Positions 31,954 through 34,060 of a stretch of DNA of 34,060 bases are shown piece by piece. The stretch lies in the NCBI RefSeq assembly GCF_014861395.1, contig NZ_RRYV01000024.1, positions 1-34,060 of the forward strand, given 5' to 3'. This DNA comes from Psychrobacter sp. FME13. GTDB lineage: Bacteria; Pseudomonadota; Gammaproteobacteria; Pseudomonadales; Moraxellaceae. Positions within the stretch are counted from its first letter, which is position 1. Each line of letters begins with the position of its first letter. A model generated the notes under the pieces. It saw nothing but the letters and a program-made list of their open reading frames with translations, was not told the origin of the DNA and did not search any database. The translations under genes were made by a program, and so were the position numbers.

Positions 31954-33186
31954 ATGCAACCAACCACTCATAACATCATTCAAGATGGTGGAACGCCTAT
32001 TAGACTTTGGACCAAGGGCGTGCCCGTCGATCCAAAAGCACACGACCAATTGATCAAAGCATCAAAAATGCCGTTTGTATATAAATGGCTTGCGGTGATG
32101 CCCGATGTGCATGTCGGTATTGGCGCGACTATCGGTACGGTATTGCCCACCAAAGAAGCGATTATTCCCGCTGCCGTTGGCGTCGATATCGGCTGCGGGA
32201 TGATGGCAGTGCAAACCACCCTAACCGCGAACGATTTGCCAGATAGCTTGCTCGGTCTGCGTACCGAACTGGAAAAAGCGATTCCACATGGTCGTAGTAA
32301 AACGCGTGGTCGCGGGTCACGCCGTGATGTTGGCGCGTGGGCCAACCCTGATGACACCGTAATGAACGGTTGGGGAACGCTGGTTGATGACTTTAATTAT
32401 ATAACCCAAAAGCACCCTCGCCTAAAAAATACCAATAACCTTAATCATTTGGGTACGCTGGGTACGGGAAACCATTTTGTCGAGGTGTGCCTTGATGAGA
32501 CCAACCAAGTTTGGATCATGCTGCACTCAGGCTCACGCGGTGTGGGTAATGCCATTGGTCGCTACTTTATTGAGCTGGCACGTGAGGACATGCGCAAATG
32601 GTTTATCAACTTGCCTGATAAAGATTTGGCTTACTTCGCCGAGGGTACAGAGCACTTTGATGATTACTGGTTTGCAGTTGGTTGGGCGCAGCGTTTTGCT
32701 TTTAAAAACCGCGAAATCATGATGGAAAAAGCCATCAAAGCGCTACGCCAAATCGTACCTAAACCATTTGATGCGGCAGTAAAAGCAGTGAACTGTCATC
32801 ATAACTATGTGGAAAAAGAGCAACATTACGGCGAGGAAGTGTTCGTCACTCGCAAAGGCGCAGTACGTGCTCGCGTTGGCGAATACGGTATCATTCCAGG
32901 GTCAATGGGTGCTAAATCCTTTATCGTACGCGGTAAAGGAAACGAAGAGTCATTCTGCTCTTGCTCGCATGGTGCAGGTCGTATCATGTCACGTACCGAG
33001 GCGAAAAAGGTATTCACGGTCGCCGATCAAATGGCGCAGACCGAGGGCGTAGAATGCCGAAAGGATGCGGATGTGATCGATGAGATTCCAGCGGCGTATA
33101 AAAATATTGAAGACGTAATGCAAGCGCAAAGTGATTTGGTAGAAGTGGTACATACGCTGCGTCAGGTGGTTTGTGTTAAAGGGTGA
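31954..33186 (+). CDS. rtcB: RNA-splicing ligase RtcB
   Basis: 410 residues, the bacterial RtcB length (E. coli 408). Metal-site motifs are present: VGVDIGCGMMA with Asp78 and Cys81, GTLGTGNHFVE, MLHSGSRGVGN, and VNCHHNYVE. The guanylated histidine lies in SCSHGAGRIMSR near residue 340. The enzyme uses GTP and manganese to join 2',3'-cyclic phosphate ends to 5'-OH ends in RNA repair. AAGGA precedes the ATG. No rtcA (RNA cyclase) follows, unlike E. coli. The frame behind the TGA stop stays open for 45 codons but is read here as the remnant of another gene. Confidence 0.96.
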   Translation: MQPTTHNIIQDGGTPIRLWTKGVPVDPKAHDQLIKASKMPFVYKWLAVMPDVHVGIGATIGTVLPTKEAIIPAAVGVDIGCGMMAVQTTLTANDLPDSLLGLRTELEKAIPHGRSKTRGRGSRRDVGAWANPDDTVMNGWGTLVDDFNYITQKHPRLKNTNNLNHLGTLGTGNHFVEVCLDETNQVWIMLHSGSRGVGNAIGRYFIELAREDMRKWFINLPDKDLAYFAEGTEHFDDYWFAVGWAQRFAFKNREIMMEKAIKALRQIVPKPFDAAVKAVNCHHNYVEKEQHYGEEVFVTRKGAVRARVGEYGIIPGSMGAKSFIVRGKGNEESFCSCSHGAGRIMSRTEAKKVFTVADQMAQTEGVECRKDADVIDEIPAAYKNIEDVMQAQSDLVEVVHTLRQVVCVKG

Positions 33187-33324
33187 GAAGCCAAGCTATG
33201 GGTCTACCAGCTCAAGGCTGAATTCCCGCATTTAGATACTACTGTCAAATACTGTGGGCTAGATGTAAACTATTTAGAAGAAGCAAATATTATTTTTTGG
33301 GCAGAGCCAAAGGCTACAGGCTAA
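33187..33324 (+). pseudogene. Remnant of an unknown gene, in frame behind rtcB
   Basis: Directly after the rtcB TGA the same frame is open for 45 codons to TAA 33322-33324. It encodes a protein-like tail: EAKLWVYQLKAEFPHLDT, then VKYCGLDVNYLEEANIIFWA and EPKATG. It contains no ATG, GTG or TTG start in frame, so it looks like the 3' end of a gene whose front was lost when rtcB or other DNA became joined here. The next gene starts three bases after its stop, as if the two had once been an operon. Family unknown. Confidence 0.55.
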
Positions 33325-33327
33325 ATT

Positions 33328-33780
33328 ATGAATCATTTTCAAATGAGTTTAGTGGACTATGACTTTCCCTATGACTCTAAATTAGATGATATAAAAATCG
33401 TTGAATTTTATATTGATGGCAAACCATTAATAGAACTGCTTGGAGACTGTCGCCATTTAGGAAACATAAGTAATGACCTCGATTTCTGTGATCTTTCACA
33501 ACGCAATTATATATCGCAGCTATTAGGTCAAAAGTTATTTATAAACGGCTTAGCGTCAACTCGGTTAGTTCTTTATAGCTGTCATTGTGCTTGTGATCAT
33601 TGTGGAATTTTTTCTACAGAAATAATCGTTGGCGATCAAACCGTAGAGTGGAAGCTTATTGCGTGGGAATATACTGAATATCAAACTGTGTTTGAGCCAG
33701 CGATTAACTTAACATTCTCTAAATCTCAATATTTTGAAGCCATCAAACAATATTGCGAACAAACAGGAATTGTTCTCTAG
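33328..33780 (+). CDS. Hypothetical cytoplasmic protein
   Basis: 150 residues, no signal peptide or membrane helix. The sequence is acidic and aromatic-rich, beginning MNHFQMSLVDYDFPYDSKLD. A cysteine- and histidine-rich patch CHCACDHCGIF near residue 85 could bind a metal such as zinc. The C-terminus has the pattern of a closing helix (FSKSQYFEAIKQYCEQTG). Size, single domain and place behind a decayed gene recall immunity-type small proteins, but I cannot name the family. It probably belonged with the remnant just upstream, three bases away. Confidence 0.7.
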   Translation: MNHFQMSLVDYDFPYDSKLDDIKIVEFYIDGKPLIELLGDCRHLGNISNDLDFCDLSQRNYISQLLGQKLFINGLASTRLVLYSCHCACDHCGIFSTEIIVGDQTVEWKLIAWEYTEYQTVFEPAINLTFSKSQYFEAIKQYCEQTGIVL

Positions 33781-33831
33781 TGTTATTAGTATTAGACAGT
33801 CATAGAGATAAAATCAGTTATTTGGAAAGCT

Positions 33832-34023
33832 ATGAAAAAACCAACCTCTATTCATAAAAGTATCTTAAAAAGTGAAGCAAAAATTCAAAGGCTCCATCAT
33901 TTGATTAGCAGTACTTTTGCTAAGCGAGATGATAATAGACAAAGTTATGAATCATGGCAAAACGCTTGTACCAATTTTCATCAGAGCTATAGTACTTTGG
34001 TATTTCGGAGTTTTTCAAGGTAG
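33832..34023 (+). CDS. Small hypothetical protein
   Basis: 63 residues. The ATG follows GGAAAG. The product is basic and probably helical (KPTSIHKSILKSEAKIQRLH, then SYESWQNACTNFHQSY). It has no signal peptide. It may be a complete small protein or the first part of a longer gene broken by a frameshift near the end of the window; I cannot decide. The last 37 bases of the window hold nothing recognisable. Confidence 0.45.
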   Translation: MKKPTSIHKSILKSEAKIQRLHHLISSTFAKRDDNRQSYESWQNACTNFHQSYSTLVFRSFSR

Positions 34024-34060
34024 TTGTCACCATCAAGCTAAATTAAGCGGCTTGTAATCT

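Noticed and set aside
1-34060. Search by eye for tRNA, rRNA, CRISPR arrays, transposases and phage genes
   Set aside because: Nothing matching was seen; the repeats present are few, short and non-coding.

Overview
The window looks like a chromosomal segment of a Psychrobacter-type gammaproteobacterium (Moraxellaceae). This is inferred from the moderately AT-rich base composition, the protein style and the gene set; no rRNA or other phylogenetic marker is present, so the genus is a guess. About 29 real or broken genes are visible. I saw no tRNA, rRNA, CRISPR array, transposase or phage gene.

Layout. 1-4.6 kb: a small membrane-anchored protein with an unclear start, a radical-SAM/TIGR03915-type pair linked to nucleic acid metabolism, and a family 4-like glycosyltransferase. 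4.8-14.6 kb: a divergent polyamine catabolic locus. puuR and puuD run leftwards; puuA, puuB, an NhaC-like antiporter, aguB, aguA and an aldehyde dehydrogenase run rightwards. 14.8-19.6 kb: an APC permease, gabT and gabD, all leftward. 19.8-21.8 kb: an IclR regulator and an acetylpolyamine amidohydrolase (histone-deacetylase fold). 22-23.4 kb: a small secreted ORF and a ten-repeat WG protein. 23.4-27.2 kb: a CaiB-type CoA transferase, glutaryl-CoA dehydrogenase and a second IclR regulator. 27.2-29.9 kb: small lipoproteins and secreted proteins, one interrupted by an in-frame TAG. 30-33.2 kb: rtcR and rtcB with a sigma-54 promoter. 33.2-34 kb: a gene remnant and two unknown small genes.

How the genes fit together. 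AguA and AguB turn agmatine into putrescine. PuuA, PuuB, an aldehyde dehydrogenase and PuuD carry putrescine through gamma-glutamylated intermediates to GABA. GabT and GabD take GABA to succinate. The deacetylase could feed in acetylated polyamines. GabT and GabD-type enzymes can also act on the five-carbon analogues, and the nearby CoA transferase plus glutaryl-CoA dehydrogenase would take glutarate to crotonyl-CoA. The region can therefore be read as one catabolic island for C4 and C5 diamines.

The most unusual non-coding signal is a family of four short degenerate inverted-repeat elements (14711-14814, 18007-18127, 24642-24763, 24930-25036). They share a core and lie within a few bases of a stop codon (three copies) or just upstream of a start codon (one copy). 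Other signals are a 14-bp repeat in the puu divergent promoter with a relative upstream of aguB, an IclR-type palindrome upstream of gabD, and an in-frame gene remnant directly behind the rtcB stop codon.
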